DNA of 34,987 bases from an uncultured Oscillospiraceae bacterium (GTDB lineage Bacteria > Bacillota > Clostridia > Oscillospirales > Ruminococcaceae): assembly GCA_934446355.1 (NCBI GenBank), contig CAKSEC010000020.1, positions 1 to 34,987 on the forward strand, written 5' to 3'. Shown one piece after another: positions 15,442 through 24,021 of the stretch. Positions within the stretch are counted from its first letter, which is position 1. Each line of letters begins with the position of its first letter. Under the pieces are notes generated by a model. It was not told the origin of the DNA and did not search any database. It saw nothing but the letters and a program-made list of their open reading frames with translations. Position numbers and translations under genes: made by a program.

Positions 15442-16653
15442 TCACTGGTTTAATCTAAAGTGCACCGGTATTCCATTTCTATATTCAAGCTGCGGTTCGC
15501 CCTGAATAAGCGGCAGGAAATAATTCAGTGCGTCCACTGTGACGTTGTTGCCCTCCGGATTTATCCACTCTCTGGGGAACTTCTTTTCCTGATTCGCTAT
15601 CTTGGTGATGTCTGCGGAAACTATCTCCACACGATAGGGATTGTTGCTTATCCTGTGGAACGCCATCATTACGCCGCTCTTGCCATATTCCAGCGCAGTT
15701 CTGACCGCTTCCCTGCCTATCCTTTCGGCTTCGGTGAGGTCGGTCAGAGAAGCTATGTGAGAACTGCACCGCTGCATTACGTTAAGCTCGATAGAGCGCA
15801 CCTTGCAGCCGATATGCTCCTTGGTGTACGCTTCAAGCCATTTGCCTATTCCCGACAGATACTTGTGACCGAATGCGTCCACCACCTCTGAGGATATTCC
15901 CGCTTCGCCCGCGGTTATGCCCTCTGATACGGCGACTATCACCGCCTTATACCGCAGCTGCGCCTGCTTTACGTCCGCAAGGAACTTCTCCGGCGAAAAC
16001 TCGCCCTCCGGAAGATATATCATATGCGGCGCAGGCTCGCCATTTGCACGCAGTACGCAGGAACTTGCCGCAAGCCAGCCGGCGTCCCTGCCCATTATCT
16101 CAACGATAGTCACCGACGGAATGGAGTACACACGGCTGTCCCTGATTATCTCCTGCATGGTCGCCGCAACGTACTTCGCCGCCGAGCCGAATCCCGGCGT
16201 GTGGTCGGTTTCAGTGACGTCGTTATCTATCGTCTTGGGTACTCCGACGACCTTTATTCTGATGTCCTTTTCGGTGAAATAGCTGTGCAGCTTCATCACC
16301 GTGTCCATCGAATCGTTGCCGCCGATATAGAAGAATGCACGGATATTGTGCCGGTTGAATACCTCGGTTATCCTGAGATAGTCCGTTTCGTCCTCGTGCC
16401 AGTCTTTCAGCTTGAATCTGCATGAGCCGAGAATGGTGGACGGCGTTGTCATCAGAAGCTGCTTGTCGTGCTCGTCCATCAGAATGCTGCGAAGATTCAG
16501 CAGCCTGTCGCCGAGAATGCCCTCGATACCGTTTTCCGCGCCGTATATCTCGTCTACCTCGGAAGCCTGCTCGGCTCCGTTGAATACTCCCGCAAGGCTG
16601 GCGTTTATCGCCGCTGTGGGTCCGCCTGATTGTGCGACCGCAATATTAAACAT
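15442..16653 (-). CDS. pfp: 6-phosphofructokinase, pyrophosphate-dependent type
   Basis: Phosphorylates fructose 6-phosphate, predicted to use PPi reversibly. From ATG 16653 the product has 403 residues. AQSGGPTAAIN near the N-terminus binds the phosphoryl donor. GGNDS at 111-115 has Asp114, and PKTIDND at 139-145 has Lys140; the Asp plus Lys pair is the accepted marker of PPi-dependent enzymes (ATP enzymes have Gly in both). MGRDAGW and LPEGEFS follow. GGAGG lies 8 bases before ATG 16653; the ATG at 16677 would absorb that site and is rejected. It has its own promoter and lies immediately downstream of pfkA and its terminator. Confidence 0.94.
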   Translation of the reverse strand: MFNIAVAQSGGPTAAINASLAGVFNGAEQASEVDEIYGAENGIEGILGDRLLNLRSILMDEHDKQLLMTTPSTILGSCRFKLKDWHEDETDYLRITEVFNRHNIRAFFYIGGNDSMDTVMKLHSYFTEKDIRIKVVGVPKTIDNDVTETDHTPGFGSAAKYVAATMQEIIRDSRVYSIPSVTIVEIMGRDAGWLAASSCVLRANGEPAPHMIYLPEGEFSPEKFLADVKQAQLRYKAVIVAVSEGITAGEAGISSEVVDAFGHKYLSGIGKWLEAYTKEHIGCKVRSIELNVMQRCSSHIASLTDLTEAERIGREAVRTALEYGKSGVMMAFHRISNNPYRVEIVSADITKIANQEKKFPREWINPEGNNVTVDALNYFLPLIQGEPQLEYRNGIPVHFRLNQ

Positions 16654-16695
16654 CTTTCGTCCTCCAACAATAAGCATTGGGAAAATCCTAATATA

Positions 16696-16724
16696 ATTTT
16701 AGCATATTCTGCAATAATATTCAA
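16696..16724 (-). promoter_or_regulatory. Promoter of pfp
   Basis: Minus strand TTGAAT (16719-16724), 17-bp spacer, TAAAAT (16696-16701) with TGC just upstream (extended -10). It sits between the pfkA terminator and the pfp start. Confidence 0.75.
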
Positions 16725-16738
16725 TAGCCGTAATATAC

Positions 16739-16765
16739 AAAAAGGAGCGGTAAAATCACCGCTCC
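16739..16765 (-). terminator. Intrinsic terminator after pfkA
   Basis: On the minus strand an 8-bp GC-rich stem (16758-16765 with 16744-16751), six-base loop and T5 run (16739-16743). It ends the dnaD-dnaI-pfkA unit 14 bp after the pfkA stop. Confidence 0.93.
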
Positions 16766-16778
16766 CTTATTATTTCTG

Positions 16779-17864
16779 TCAGTCGCCGAAAGATATACCG
16801 ATATCCTTTGCAGTCTTGACCATCTTGCAGTCCACGGGTACGAACTTAGTCTTCATTGCAACGTCCGCCAGCGGATTTTCGGTTATCTTGCCGTCCACCA
16901 TTGCCACGGTATAGCCGAATTTCTTATCCTTGAGAAGCTGTGCAGCGTGTGCGCCGAACTGCGTTGCAAGTATTCTGTCATATGCCGAGGGGCTTCCGCC
17001 CCTGAGGATATGTCCCGGAACGACTGTCCTTGTTTCAAGTCCGGTCATTGCCTCGATATCCTTTGCGATACGTGTGGTTGCGGTGGTAATGCCCTTTTCC
17101 GCACGCAGCCTTGCACGTTCCTTTTTCTTAAGCTTTGCTTCCTCAATATCAAAGCAGCCCTCTGCAACGGCGAGGATAGAGAAATCCTTGCCTGCGTCCG
17201 CACGTCTTTGGCATGCCTGAGCGACCTTGTTGATGTCGTAGGGTATCTCAGGCAGCAGGATTATATCAGCGCCGCCCGCAAGGCCGGAATACAGCGTGAG
17301 CCAGCCCGCCTTGTTGCCCATTATCTCAATTACCATGATACGGCTGTGGGAGTTTGCCGTGGTGTGGATACGGTCTATTACCTCCGTTCCGATATCCACT
17401 GCGGAATGGAAGCCGAACGTCACATCTGTGCCGAAAATATCATTGTCGATAGTCTTTGGAAGCCCTATTACATTCAGACCCTCTTCCGACAGCATATTTG
17501 CGGTCTTGTGAGTGCCGTTGCCGCCGAGCGTGAACAGGCAGTCGAGCTTCAGGTCCTTGTAGGTAGCCTTCATTTCCTTTACCTTGTCAACCTTGTCGTC
17601 CTCGATTATCTGCATCATCTTGAACGGAGTGCGCTTCGTGCCGAGGATAGTGCCGCCCTGCGTGAGAATGCCGGAAAAATCCGACGGCTGCATTTCCTTA
17701 TACACGCCGTGAATAAGCCCGTGATAACCGTCGTGAATACCGATTATCTCCACCTTGTCCTCGCCGAACGCCTCATAGATAGCCTTTGCTGCGCCCCTGA
17801 TGGTCGCGTTCAGTCCAGGACAGTCGCCGCCGCTTGTGAGCATACCAACTCTGAGTTTTCCCAT
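16779..17864 (-). CDS. pfkA: 6-phosphofructokinase (ATP-type or mixed-substrate)
   Basis: A 361-residue phosphofructokinase. TSGGDCPGLNATIRG binds the nucleotide phosphates. GGNGT at 114-118 has Gly117, the ATP-type residue, while PKTIDND at 136-142 keeps Lys137, the residue usual in PPi-type and group III enzymes. IEIMGNKAGWL and a late PGHILRGGSPSAYDR support the family. The mixed determinants fit the group III lineage, so the phosphoryl donor (ATP likely) is not certain. AGGAGG precedes the ATG. It follows dnaI by 33 bp with no promoter visible between them, so it appears to be transcribed with helicase-loading genes, and ends at a strong terminator. Confidence 0.94.
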   Translation of the reverse strand: MGKLRVGMLTSGGDCPGLNATIRGAAKAIYEAFGEDKVEIIGIHDGYHGLIHGVYKEMQPSDFSGILTQGGTILGTKRTPFKMMQIIEDDKVDKVKEMKATYKDLKLDCLFTLGGNGTHKTANMLSEEGLNVIGLPKTIDNDIFGTDVTFGFHSAVDIGTEVIDRIHTTANSHSRIMVIEIMGNKAGWLTLYSGLAGGADIILLPEIPYDINKVAQACQRRADAGKDFSILAVAEGCFDIEEAKLKKKERARLRAEKGITTATTRIAKDIEAMTGLETRTVVPGHILRGGSPSAYDRILATQFGAHAAQLLKDKKFGYTVAMVDGKITENPLADVAMKTKFVPVDCKMVKTAKDIGISFGD

Positions 17865-17897
17865 TTTGAATACCTCCTGCTTTTATTTCATCGTAGA

Positions 17898-18878
17898 TTA
17901 TTGCTCTCTCTTCTTTAGTATCCTGCGTATATCATTGCCAAAAAACGCCATCAGTCTGAAACTGAGCAGTCTGGAGCATATCTTGTCCTGATAGCGCTTC
18001 TTCAGATCCGCCGTACTGTAGTTCGTGCTGACTATCATCGGCAGCCCACGGCTTATGCGTGAATTTATCACCTCGTAAAGTAGCGATGAATAAAGCTGCT
18101 TGTCCATCTCTGCACCCAGATCGTCCAGTATCAGCAAATCGCAGCCTATCAGCGCAGACATCGTGTCGTTGTCCGACTTGCCGAAATATTCACGCTCGAT
18201 TATGCGCAAAAGTTCAGGCACTGAGCCGTAAATAACGCTGTAACCATTTTTCAGCACCTGCGCCGCTATCGCAAGCGACAGATGAGTTTTGCCAAGGCCA
18301 GTCGCACCGCTCATGAGTATGCCCTCGCTTTTGGGCGTGAAATTCGCCGCATAGCTTTTGCAGTATTCGAGATTGCGCTGCATTATCGCCCTTTCGGACA
18401 CTCTCAGTTCGGGATTGATAAGGTCTGGGTAGTAATCCAGCCGGAAGCTGTCGAACGAGGAAAGCTCCAGCGGGGAATTTTCATTCAGTTCCTTTGCGGC
18501 TGCGTCAAGCATGAGTTTCTGAAAGCAGCTGCACCATCTGCCGTTCACCGTGCCCTTATCCCTGCATATCGGGCAGGTATACTGCGGCTCAAGATAATCC
18601 TCCGGATATCCAGCCTGCGCGAGAAGCTTCGTCATGCTCTGCTGCGTTTCCAGATTCTCTTTTTCGAGCCTGTCTATTTCATCGGACACGCTGCCGCCCT
18701 TCATTATCAGCGACACCAGCTTCTGACCGGTCTGCGCAAGGCTGTCGGCAAGCCTGTGATATTCCGGAAGCTTGTCGTATATCTCCTGACGGCGCATATC
18801 TGTCAGCACTCTGTCAGTGCTGCGCCGCTGTTCAAGCATTGCCATTGCCGAGTTGAAATAACGTTCGTTGAAGCCCAT
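17898..18878 (-). CDS. dnaI: Replicative helicase loader, DnaI/DnaC-type AAA+ ATPase
   Basis: Loads the DnaB hexamer onto DNA. The 326-residue protein has a long, charged, probably helical N-terminal region (1-95), then a zinc-binding set CPIC at 102-105 and CSC at 116-118, matching the DnaI zinc module. An AAA+ domain follows: Walker A GATGLGKTH at 191-199, Walker B LLILDDLG at 248-255, and sensor-1 STN. The C-terminus is arginine/lysine-rich. It is 17 bp downstream of the dnaD homologue, whose family acts at the same step. dnaB itself is at 28419-29780 in this window. Confidence 0.93.
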   Translation of the reverse strand: MGFNERYFNSAMAMLEQRRSTDRVLTDMRRQEIYDKLPEYHRLADSLAQTGQKLVSLIMKGGSVSDEIDRLEKENLETQQSMTKLLAQAGYPEDYLEPQYTCPICRDKGTVNGRWCSCFQKLMLDAAAKELNENSPLELSSFDSFRLDYYPDLINPELRVSERAIMQRNLEYCKSYAANFTPKSEGILMSGATGLGKTHLSLAIAAQVLKNGYSVIYGSVPELLRIIEREYFGKSDNDTMSALIGCDLLILDDLGAEMDKQLYSSLLYEVINSRISRGLPMIVSTNYSTADLKKRYQDKICSRLLSFRLMAFFGNDIRRILKKREQ

Positions 18879-18895
18879 GCGTCACCTTCTCAGAT

Positions 18896-19888
18896 TTATT
18901 GATACTGCCGCCGCAGCTCGTCAAGAACATCGTCCATGTCTATTGACGAATTGCTGCTTACTGCCGGCTTTTTGCCCTTTTCATGGAACTCCTCCGACTT
19001 GCGCTTGGCGTCGTCGGTATTGTATACGCCGGAGTTTTTCCAGTTTTCGAGTATTTTATTCGTATAGTTAAAGCTAAGGTTTCCGGTCCTGTCAAGCGTT
19101 ATCTCATGCGCAAGGATTATCATATCCCCGCCGAAGCCCCACTCCTCCGACCATTTCTTGATGTAACCCAGCTGATTCGGCGAGAACTTCGTATTCAGAC
19201 CTATCGCCCGTCTGAGTTCCTCCTCAAGGCTGAAACGCTTTTCAAGAAGCTGCAGGTGCTTGTCCGCTGCCTCGACCGTGCGTATATCCTCGTTCACCCA
19301 GTCCTTGGCGACGGTCAGTATGTAGCTGGGGGTTTTCTTTTCTATCTTGAAGCAATAGGACACCAGCATCACTGCCACCTCGGCAGGAAGCCCGTAAAAA
19401 TCGGTAAGCTGAATCAGCATTCTGCTTTCGGGAGTCCTGAGCGGTCTGGCGTAAAGCTGCTCGACCTCCCTGAACAGGAAATCTATCGCTTTGTCCGTTT
19501 CTCTTCGCTGAGCGATGTCGCCTGAGGTATATATCGCTGCGCCGTCGCTTTCCGTGACCCTGCGCAGACTGGTGGGCCGCTCCTCCGGTTCGGGTATCTC
19601 CGGCATGACCACCTGCGCATTGTCGTCGGTCGGGATAAGCTCGCCCTCGTCCATGCGTATAATGCCGCGCTGGAACCAGAACATCGCTGCGTCCTCAAGC
19701 TCGCCGTCACGCCTTATGCCAAGTGCGTCACGAAGCTGTTCCTCGGTGAAGCTTTCGCCGCCGTGCCGCAGAAGATACAGCAGCAGCTTAAGGCTCGCCC
19801 CGTCCGCAAGCTTGATATATTTATCCACAACGGCTGACGGCACAGCGAAAACGCTGTTCCATGCGCCTGCGTCAAGGGAATAGTTCAT
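18896..19888 (-). CDS. DnaD-domain replication initiation/restart protein
   Basis: A 330-residue protein. The N-terminal half is winged-helix-like (VDKYIKLADGASLKLLLYLL, then a winged segment to about 100). A DnaD/DnaB-type domain starts near MLIQLTDFYGLPAEVAVMLV and continues through SYILTVAKDW and a conserved basic helix. The C-terminal tail has NYTNKILENWKNSGVYN, the YxxxILxxW signature of DnaD proteins that contacts DNA. In Firmicutes these proteins remodel origin or fork DNA before DnaI delivers the helicase. I prefer ATG 19888 because GGGTGA lies 5 bases upstream; the GTG at 19897 overlaps that site. It is the first gene of the dnaD-dnaI-pfkA unit. Confidence 0.9.
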   Translation of the reverse strand: MNYSLDAGAWNSVFAVPSAVVDKYIKLADGASLKLLLYLLRHGGESFTEEQLRDALGIRRDGELEDAAMFWFQRGIIRMDEGELIPTDDNAQVVMPEIPEPEERPTSLRRVTESDGAAIYTSGDIAQRRETDKAIDFLFREVEQLYARPLRTPESRMLIQLTDFYGLPAEVAVMLVSYCFKIEKKTPSYILTVAKDWVNEDIRTVEAADKHLQLLEKRFSLEEELRRAIGLNTKFSPNQLGYIKKWSEEWGFGGDMIILAHEITLDRTGNLSFNYTNKILENWKNSGVYNTDDAKRKSEEFHEKGKKPAVSSNSSIDMDDVLDELRRQYQ

Positions 19889-19935
19889 CTGCTTCACCCG
19901 CTCAATACCTGAAATTAGAATAATCTCTGTTTATT

Positions 19936-19964
19936 ATTCTACCACAAAATCGCTCATTTTGCAA
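19936..19964 (-). promoter_or_regulatory. Promoter of the dnaD-dnaI-pfkA unit
   Basis: Minus strand TTGCAA (19959-19964), 17-bp spacer, TAGAAT (19936-19941), with TG one base before the -10. It starts 14 bp after the ydcF stop, so this unit can be expressed independently of the upstream kor genes. Confidence 0.78.
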
Positions 19965-19977
19965 TAACTTTCGCCGC

Positions 19978-20742
19978 TCACGCAAAGAAAATCGCTGCAA
20001 GCTCGCGCAATATATGATTCGCAAGCGCAGCGGGTCTTGTCGGCGCTGGGTAATGCCCGACTGAAAGCCCCAGCCTGCGGGCGTTGAGTTCCGCACGATA
20101 CTGATGATAGCCGCTTGTGACAACTGCGATACCGTCGGATATGCCAAGCTTCTCAAATATCGGGGCGGAATAGTCGAAGTTTTCTGCGGTGGAGCGTGAA
20201 CCGTCCTCTGTGTGTATTCTTCCGCCGTCAACTCCGTTGGATATAAGCCATTGCTTCATACACTCCGCTTCTGAGATATTCTCGCCCCTGCCCTTTCCTC
20301 CGGTAACTACCACCGGAATGTCGGGGTCGCCCAGAATAAGCGGCAGCGCAGTGCTGAGCCGTGCTTCAAGGTCTGCGCCGGGCACGCTGCCCTTGACCTG
20401 ACAGCCGAGTATCATCACGCATTTCACCTCGGAAAGCGGCTTGCTTGAATACACAGCCATCATCGCCCCATTATAGCCAACAACCCCGACAAACGCCGCA
20501 ATGACCGCCGCAAGTGCGCATACAGCGACCCTGCCCCAAATTCTGCTCCACAGCCTGCGAATGACTGCGCCAAGCTGCTTTGCGAACACGGCGCACAGCC
20601 CCGCGCCTACGCACAGGATAACGCCGAGAAGCGTGCCTGCGCCCGCTATCATCGGCAGGCAGAACCATATCAGCATTGCCGCCGATACAACCAGAACCGC
20701 TATTTGCGCCGGGTGCAGACTGATCCTGTGCCCGCCGCTCAC
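19978..20742 (-). CDS. YdcF/SanA-family (DUF218) membrane protein
   Basis: A 254-residue protein with three predicted membrane spans at about 12-32, 35-54 and 70-94, then a DUF218 domain. That domain shows MILGCQVKG near 110, VTGGKGRGENISEAE near 136-150, SRSTAENF at 172-179 and VTSGYHQYRAE near 198-208. Relatives (SanA, ElyC, YdcF) are tied to envelope integrity and cell-wall intermediates, but the reaction is unknown. The GTG start overlaps the korC stop (GTGA), so it is translated with the kor genes. The functional link to a cytosolic oxidoreductase is not obvious and may only be convenience of transcription. Confidence 0.88.
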   Translation of the reverse strand: MSGGHRISLHPAQIAVLVVSAAMLIWFCLPMIAGAGTLLGVILCVGAGLCAVFAKQLGAVIRRLWSRIWGRVAVCALAAVIAAFVGVVGYNGAMMAVYSSKPLSEVKCVMILGCQVKGSVPGADLEARLSTALPLILGDPDIPVVVTGGKGRGENISEAECMKQWLISNGVDGGRIHTEDGSRSTAENFDYSAPIFEKLGISDGIAVVTSGYHQYRAELNARRLGLSVGHYPAPTRPAALANHILRELAAIFFA

Positions 20743-21269
20743 TGCGCCATTCCTATTTCAAGAGCCCTCATGTTCGCCTCGACAAGCTCCTGCTTTTTCG
20801 GCGGAATTATCTTTTCAAGCACCGGACGTACCGCCTGCGTTACTGCGATCCCGGTTTCCTTCAGCAGCTTCCCCACGAGTATGATGTTCGACATTCCCGC
20901 AAGTCCGTTCTGTGCGGCAAGTTCAGTTGACGGAACGCAGAAGCTGCGGATATCGGAGCGTGTGCATTCCGCAGTTACAAGGCTGCTGTCGATTATCGCT
21001 ATGCCGCCCGGCTTCACCGAATCAATAAACTTGTCGAAGCTGGGCGCATTCATGGCAATAAGCACGTCTGGCTCCGTGACATACGGCGAACAAATAGGCT
21101 TGTCGCTCAGGCATACGCTGCAGTTCGCCGTGCCGCCCCTCATCTCCGGACCATAGGACGGCAGCCACGATACCTGCTTGTCCTGAAATAGCCCCAGATA
21201 AGCAAGCAGCTTTCCTGCAAAAAGTACTCCCTGCCCGCCGAAGCCGGCGAAAATCGTTTCTGTGGTCAT
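20739..21269 (-). CDS. korC: 2-oxoacid:ferredoxin oxidoreductase, gamma subunit
   Basis: A 176-residue gamma subunit with the family's opening FAGFGGQGVLFAGKLLA, the central SYGPEMRGGTANCSV and LIAMNAPSFDKF. GGAGGGC lies upstream of ATG 21269, which overlaps the korB stop as ATGA; an ORF start at 21332 would bury this and is rejected. It completes the four-subunit enzyme (D, A, B, C) that decarboxylates a 2-oxoacid to its acyl-CoA with reduction of ferredoxin, or runs in reverse. Confidence 0.93.
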   Translation of the reverse strand: MTTETIFAGFGGQGVLFAGKLLAYLGLFQDKQVSWLPSYGPEMRGGTANCSVCLSDKPICSPYVTEPDVLIAMNAPSFDKFIDSVKPGGIAIIDSSLVTAECTRSDIRSFCVPSTELAAQNGLAGMSNIILVGKLLKETGIAVTQAVRPVLEKIIPPKKQELVEANMRALEIGMAQ

Positions 21270-22015
21270 CTGACTGCGCCCTCCTTGAATACTCCCAGCG
21301 GGTAATACGGTATCATGTTTTCCTTCAGCCACTTTACTGCTTCCAGCGGAGAAAGCCCCCAGTTGGTCGGACAGGTGGAAAGCACCTCGATTATTGAGAA
21401 GCCCTGACCATTTTTCTGGAACTCGAATCCCTTGCGTATCGCCGCTTTCGCCTTTCGTATATTTGCCGGGTCTGTCACCGTCACTCTTTCAGCAAGCGCA
21501 GTGCCCGACAGCGTTGCGAGCATTTCACATACCCTAACCGGAAAGCCCGCCGCTGCGGTATCCCTGCCGTATGGCGTGGTTTGTGTGACCTGTCCGGGCA
21601 GCGTGGTCGGCGCCATCTGTCCGCCGGTCATGCCGTAGGTGGTGTTGTTTATGAATATCACCGTGATATTCTCGCCCCTTGCCGCCGCATGGACTGTTTC
21701 CGCAGTGCCTATCGCAGCAAGGTCGCCGTCGCCCTGATAGGTGAACACCATCTTGTCAGGACTTCCCCGCTTTACTCCCGTCGCAACTGCCGGAGCACGG
21801 CCGTGCGCCGCTTCTATCATGTCGCAGGCGAAGTAATCATACGCCATTACCGAGCAGCCGACAGGGCATACGCCTATCGTGTCGCCCTCGATACCCATTT
21901 CGTCTATGACCTCTGCAATGAGCCTGTGCACAATTCCATGCGTGCAGCCCGGGCAGTAGTGCATAGGAACGTCCGTCAGTGCGTGCGGTCTTTTGAATTC
22001 CGGCATATTACTCAA
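21266..22015 (-). CDS. korB: 2-oxoacid:ferredoxin oxidoreductase, beta (thiamine diphosphate) subunit
   Basis: A 249-residue beta subunit. CPGCTHGIVHRL near 21-32 is the family start. The TPP/metal motif runs from GDGDLAAIG to the downstream NNTTYGMTGGQ (about 94-132), and CPTNWGLSP near 215 is typical of the Kor/Vor clade. The ATG overlaps the korA stop by 8 bp. This subunit holds the catalytic cofactor. The residues seen suit 2-oxoglutarate or branched-chain (2-oxoisovalerate) substrates; I cannot separate them by eye. Confidence 0.94.
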   Translation of the reverse strand: MSNMPEFKRPHALTDVPMHYCPGCTHGIVHRLIAEVIDEMGIEGDTIGVCPVGCSVMAYDYFACDMIEAAHGRAPAVATGVKRGSPDKMVFTYQGDGDLAAIGTAETVHAAARGENITVIFINNTTYGMTGGQMAPTTLPGQVTQTTPYGRDTAAAGFPVRVCEMLATLSGTALAERVTVTDPANIRKAKAAIRKGFEFQKNGQGFSIIEVLSTCPTNWGLSPLEAVKWLKENMIPYYPLGVFKEGAVR

Positions 22016-23078
22016 CCTCCCCTGCGTTCATCTGTTCAAGCTTCTGCAGTATCTCCGACGGCTTCGGCACAACGCCGCCCGTCCTGCCGAAAAACTCCAC
22101 CGGAATGCGGCATTCCAGCGCAAGCTTCACATCGTCTACCATCTGTCCCATGGACATTTCCACGCACAGAGCCTTTTTCGCATTCCTGCAGGCTGAGTTT
22201 ATCTCCTGCGTCGGGAACGGCCACAGCGTGACCGGACGAACCAGTCCCGCCTTTATTCCACGCTCTCTCGCAAGGTCCACTGCAGCCTTTGCGAGCCTTG
22301 CCGCCGAGCCGTATGCAGCAACGACTATCTCTGCGTCGTCCGTGCGGTATGACTCCGCTTCGTGCAGTTCGGACTTCACTATTTCATACCTGCGGAATCT
22401 CTCGATATTGAGCCTTTCCAGTTCCTCCGCCTGTAGATACAGCGAGTTCACTATGTTGTGGCTGCGTTTGTTTTTGTGACCGCAGGCAGCCCACGGCTTT
22501 TCCTCCGGCGAATGCTGCGCTATGTTATCGCTGCCGAATGTGACAGGCTCCATCATCTGACCAAGCAGACCATCCGCAAGTATCATCGCAGGCATTCTGT
22601 ATTTATCGGCGAGGTCGAACGCCCTGCCTGTGCAGTCCGCCATTTCCTGCACCGAACACGGCGCAAACACGAGTATCTGGAAATCGCCGTGACCGAGAGC
22701 CTTTGTCGCCTGCCAGTAATCGCTCTGCGAGGGCTGAATGCCGCCCAGACCGGGGCCGCCTCTCATCACGTTCACGATAACGCACGGCAGGTCTGCGCCC
22801 GCCATGTATGACACTCCCTCGCTTTTCAGCGATATTCCGGGCGAGGAGCTTGACGTCATGCAGCGCACGCCTGACCCTGCGCAGCCGTACACCATATTTA
22901 TGGCGGCTATCTCGCTTTCCGCCTGCAGAAACACTCCGCCGACCTTTGGCATTCGCTTCGCCATATATGCGGAAATTTCGGTCTGCGGCGTTATGGGGTA
23001 GCCGAAAAAGCATTTGCAGCCGGCACGTATCGCAGCTTCTGCCAGCGCTTCGTTGCCTTTCATCAGATTGCGTTCCAT
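22008..23078 (-). CDS. korA: 2-oxoacid:ferredoxin oxidoreductase, alpha subunit
   Basis: A 356-residue alpha subunit without a fused gamma domain. GNEALAEAAIRAGC and FGYPITPQTEI open it, then ESEIAAINMVYGCAGSG, TSSSSPGISLK and RGGPGLGGIQPSQSDY, the substrate/TPP-facing segment. The ATG at 23078 overlaps the korD stop as TGATG, with GGAGGTGA 6 bases upstream. In annotated relatives this protein is often named VorB (2-oxoisovalerate) or KorA (2-oxoglutarate); I use korA as a general symbol. Confidence 0.93.
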   Translation of the reverse strand: MERNLMKGNEALAEAAIRAGCKCFFGYPITPQTEISAYMAKRMPKVGGVFLQAESEIAAINMVYGCAGSGVRCMTSSSSPGISLKSEGVSYMAGADLPCVIVNVMRGGPGLGGIQPSQSDYWQATKALGHGDFQILVFAPCSVQEMADCTGRAFDLADKYRMPAMILADGLLGQMMEPVTFGSDNIAQHSPEEKPWAACGHKNKRSHNIVNSLYLQAEELERLNIERFRRYEIVKSELHEAESYRTDDAEIVVAAYGSAARLAKAAVDLARERGIKAGLVRPVTLWPFPTQEINSACRNAKKALCVEMSMGQMVDDVKLALECRIPVEFFGRTGGVVPKPSEILQKLEQMNAGEVE

Positions 23079-23302
23079 CACTCGTCACCTCCGTCCTTTG
23101 TCACGATGGTGATGGCGTTGTCCGGACACATCATCGCACACATCGCACAGCCTATGCAGGCGTCCTCGTCGGTACATTCCGCAGTATAGAAGCCCTTACC
23201 GTTCAGCTTTTCGTGCGATATCGCCACTATCCCTTTCGGACATACCGCAGTGCACAGCTCGCAGCCCTTGCACCTGTCAAAATCCACTATCATTCTCGCC
23301 AT
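23078..23302 (-). CDS. korD: 2-oxoacid:ferredoxin oxidoreductase, delta (2x[4Fe-4S]) subunit
   Basis: A 74-residue ferredoxin-like subunit with two CX2CX2CX3CP motifs: CKGCELCTAVCP near 11-22 and CIGCAMCAMMCP near 49-60, each binding a [4Fe-4S] cluster. It carries electrons from the TPP site toward free ferredoxin. The ATG follows AAAGGGAAAATAAT. It heads korD-korA-korB-korC, the usual subunit order. Confidence 0.95.
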   Translation of the reverse strand: MARMIVDFDRCKGCELCTAVCPKGIVAISHEKLNGKGFYTAECTDEDACIGCAMCAMMCPDNAITIVTKDGGDE

Positions 23303-23321
23303 ATTATTTTCCCTTTCCTGT

Positions 23322-23336
23322 CCGGTTCGTAACCGG
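23322..23336 (-). other. Small hairpin before korD
   Basis: A 6-bp inverted repeat CCGGTT/AACCGG with a three-base loop in the 65-bp gap between the ATPase and korD, about 10 bases before the korD ribosome binding site. No T-run. It may separate the expression levels of the two genes. Confidence 0.4.
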
Positions 23337-23367
23337 TCTACCCTGCCTGACTAAACAGGAATTTTTT

Positions 23368-24018
23368 CTATTCTTCCCAGAACGGACGAACGTAAACGTC
23401 CACTGGGTACGCTCCATCAACGCACAGACTGCGCTCTGCCGCAGTCATGACCAGCGGTATCCCTGCCGCCGCAGCGCACTGCTCGGCTAGTCCGGCGGTC
23501 GCTTCTATGTCCGCCGCCGTCGTCTGTGCGCCAAGATTCGAGCAGTTGACGATACCCCTTGCATTTATCCGTGAAGCCCGCTCGATATCACGGAGAAGCT
23601 CCACTGCCTCGTCCGGCTCAGAGGTGAGCAGACGATATAGGTTCACCACATAATAAAGCGCACAGTCAAGCCCGTTCAGCACCCGTGAATACTGACCCAG
23701 AGCAGCCGCCCCGGCGTCATCTCCGCCAACGTCAATGATAAGCCTGTCGCAGCCGTCAGCCGCAGCAGCCATATCAACTCCTATCGAGGGGATATCAAGG
23801 TTGGTGTTTGCGTAATTTGGTGCGATAAGCTTTATTCCGTGCGCTTTGAATAATTCGCCGTGATCCGCAGTGCGGAAGTAAGGATTCACCAGATCGAGGT
23901 CGACGATGGCGACCCTTTCCCCCGCCTTTGCATAGTCCACTGCAAGATTAACAGCCAGATTTGTTTTTCCGCTCCCGTAGTGTCCGGTAACGGCTATAAC
24001 TTTGCCAAGTTCAGTCAT
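23368..24018 (-). CDS. MinD/ParA-like P-loop ATPase upstream of kor
   Basis: A 216-residue SIMIBI-class NTPase. Walker A is GHYGSGKTN at 12-20, followed by VAIVDLDLVNPYFRT at 37-51 (switch-like, as in MinD/ArsA relatives) and the Walker B-like LIIDVGGDDAG near 93-103. It lacks the KGG-type deviant lysine of ParA/MinD; the motif is closer to GxxGxGKT. No membrane-targeting helix is evident. It starts 3 bp after the zinc-ribbon gene and is 65 bp ahead of korD, so it may serve assembly or placement of the iron-sulphur oxidoreductase (related P-loop proteins act in metal-cluster or cofactor insertion). That role is inference. Confidence 0.85.
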   Translation of the reverse strand: MTELGKVIAVTGHYGSGKTNLAVNLAVDYAKAGERVAIVDLDLVNPYFRTADHGELFKAHGIKLIAPNYANTNLDIPSIGVDMAAAADGCDRLIIDVGGDDAGAAALGQYSRVLNGLDCALYYVVNLYRLLTSEPDEAVELLRDIERASRINARGIVNCSNLGAQTTAADIEATAGLAEQCAAAAGIPLVMTAAERSLCVDGAYPVDVYVRPFWEE

Positions 24019-24021
24019 TCA

